6,320 nucleotides of DNA from Verrucomicrobia bacterium UBA4286 (GTDB lineage Bacteria > Verrucomicrobiota > Kiritimatiellia > RFP12 > UBA1067): assembly GCA_002395905.1 (NCBI GenBank), contig DGVK01000110.1, positions 1-6,320 of the forward strand, in the 5' to 3' direction. Positions 6,316-6,320 of this stretch are shown here, piece by piece. A model generated the notes under the pieces. That model had not been told where the DNA came from. It saw only the letters and a program-made list of their open reading frames with translations, and did no database searches. How positions within the stretch are numbered: the first letter of the stretch is position 1; every line of letters begins with the position of its first letter. A program made the position numbers and the translations under genes.

Positions 6316-6320
6316 CGCCA

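Overview
The window comes from a GC-rich bacterial chromosome. All four recognisable genes lie on the minus strand, so transcription reads from right to left. In order they are a Sir2-family NAD-dependent deacylase (6026 to 5277), a very large secreted DUF3857/transglutaminase-like protein (5156 to 1440), a small histidine phosphatase overlapping it by 4 bases (1443 to 748), and the N-terminal two thirds of an oligopeptide/dipeptide ABC transporter ATPase (676 to the left edge). The taxon cannot be fixed from sequence alone. GC-rich coding, scarce Shine-Dalgarno sites, TATAAT-type promoters and a secreted DUF3857 transglutaminase would fit a Verrucomicrobiota/Kiritimatiellota-like bacterium, but this is a weak inference.

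Three promoters stand out. The sirtuin has a perfect sigma-70 promoter (TTGACA, 18-bp spacer, TATAAT) inside the 5' part of its longest reading frame. Its predicted start point lies only about 2-3 bases before an ATG that matches the usual family N-terminus. A longer form starting at 6095 has a good GGAGG ribosome site, so two start models compete. The transglutaminase and ABC genes share an identical 13-base element (minus strand TTTGGTATAATAC, an extended -10), followed by A/C-rich leaders without a clear ribosome binding site. The phosphatase has no intergenic space of its own and is probably translationally coupled to the transglutaminase gene through a GTGA overlap.

The 1238-residue protein is a full-length internal duplication. 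The first half carries an intact Cys330-His370-Asp398 transglutaminase-type triad. The second half repeats the DUF3857, transglutaminase and C-terminal parts but has lost the catalytic Cys and His, so it looks like a pseudoenzyme half.

The right end (6066-6320) contains no convincing gene but is highly structured. It holds a series of G/C-tract palindromes of the form TACCCCNNGGGGTA spaced about 21-24 bp apart (6145-6272), then a 20-bp perfect-stem hairpin with a 3-nt loop (6273-6315). The palindromes resemble operators of the CsoR/RcnR metal- or sulfur-responsive repressor family. No such regulator is visible here, so the target could be the sirtuin or a gene beyond the right edge. This array is the least explained part of the window.

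No shared pathway for the four genes can be read from the sequence. The transglutaminase and phosphatase are the only pair with evidence of joint expression.
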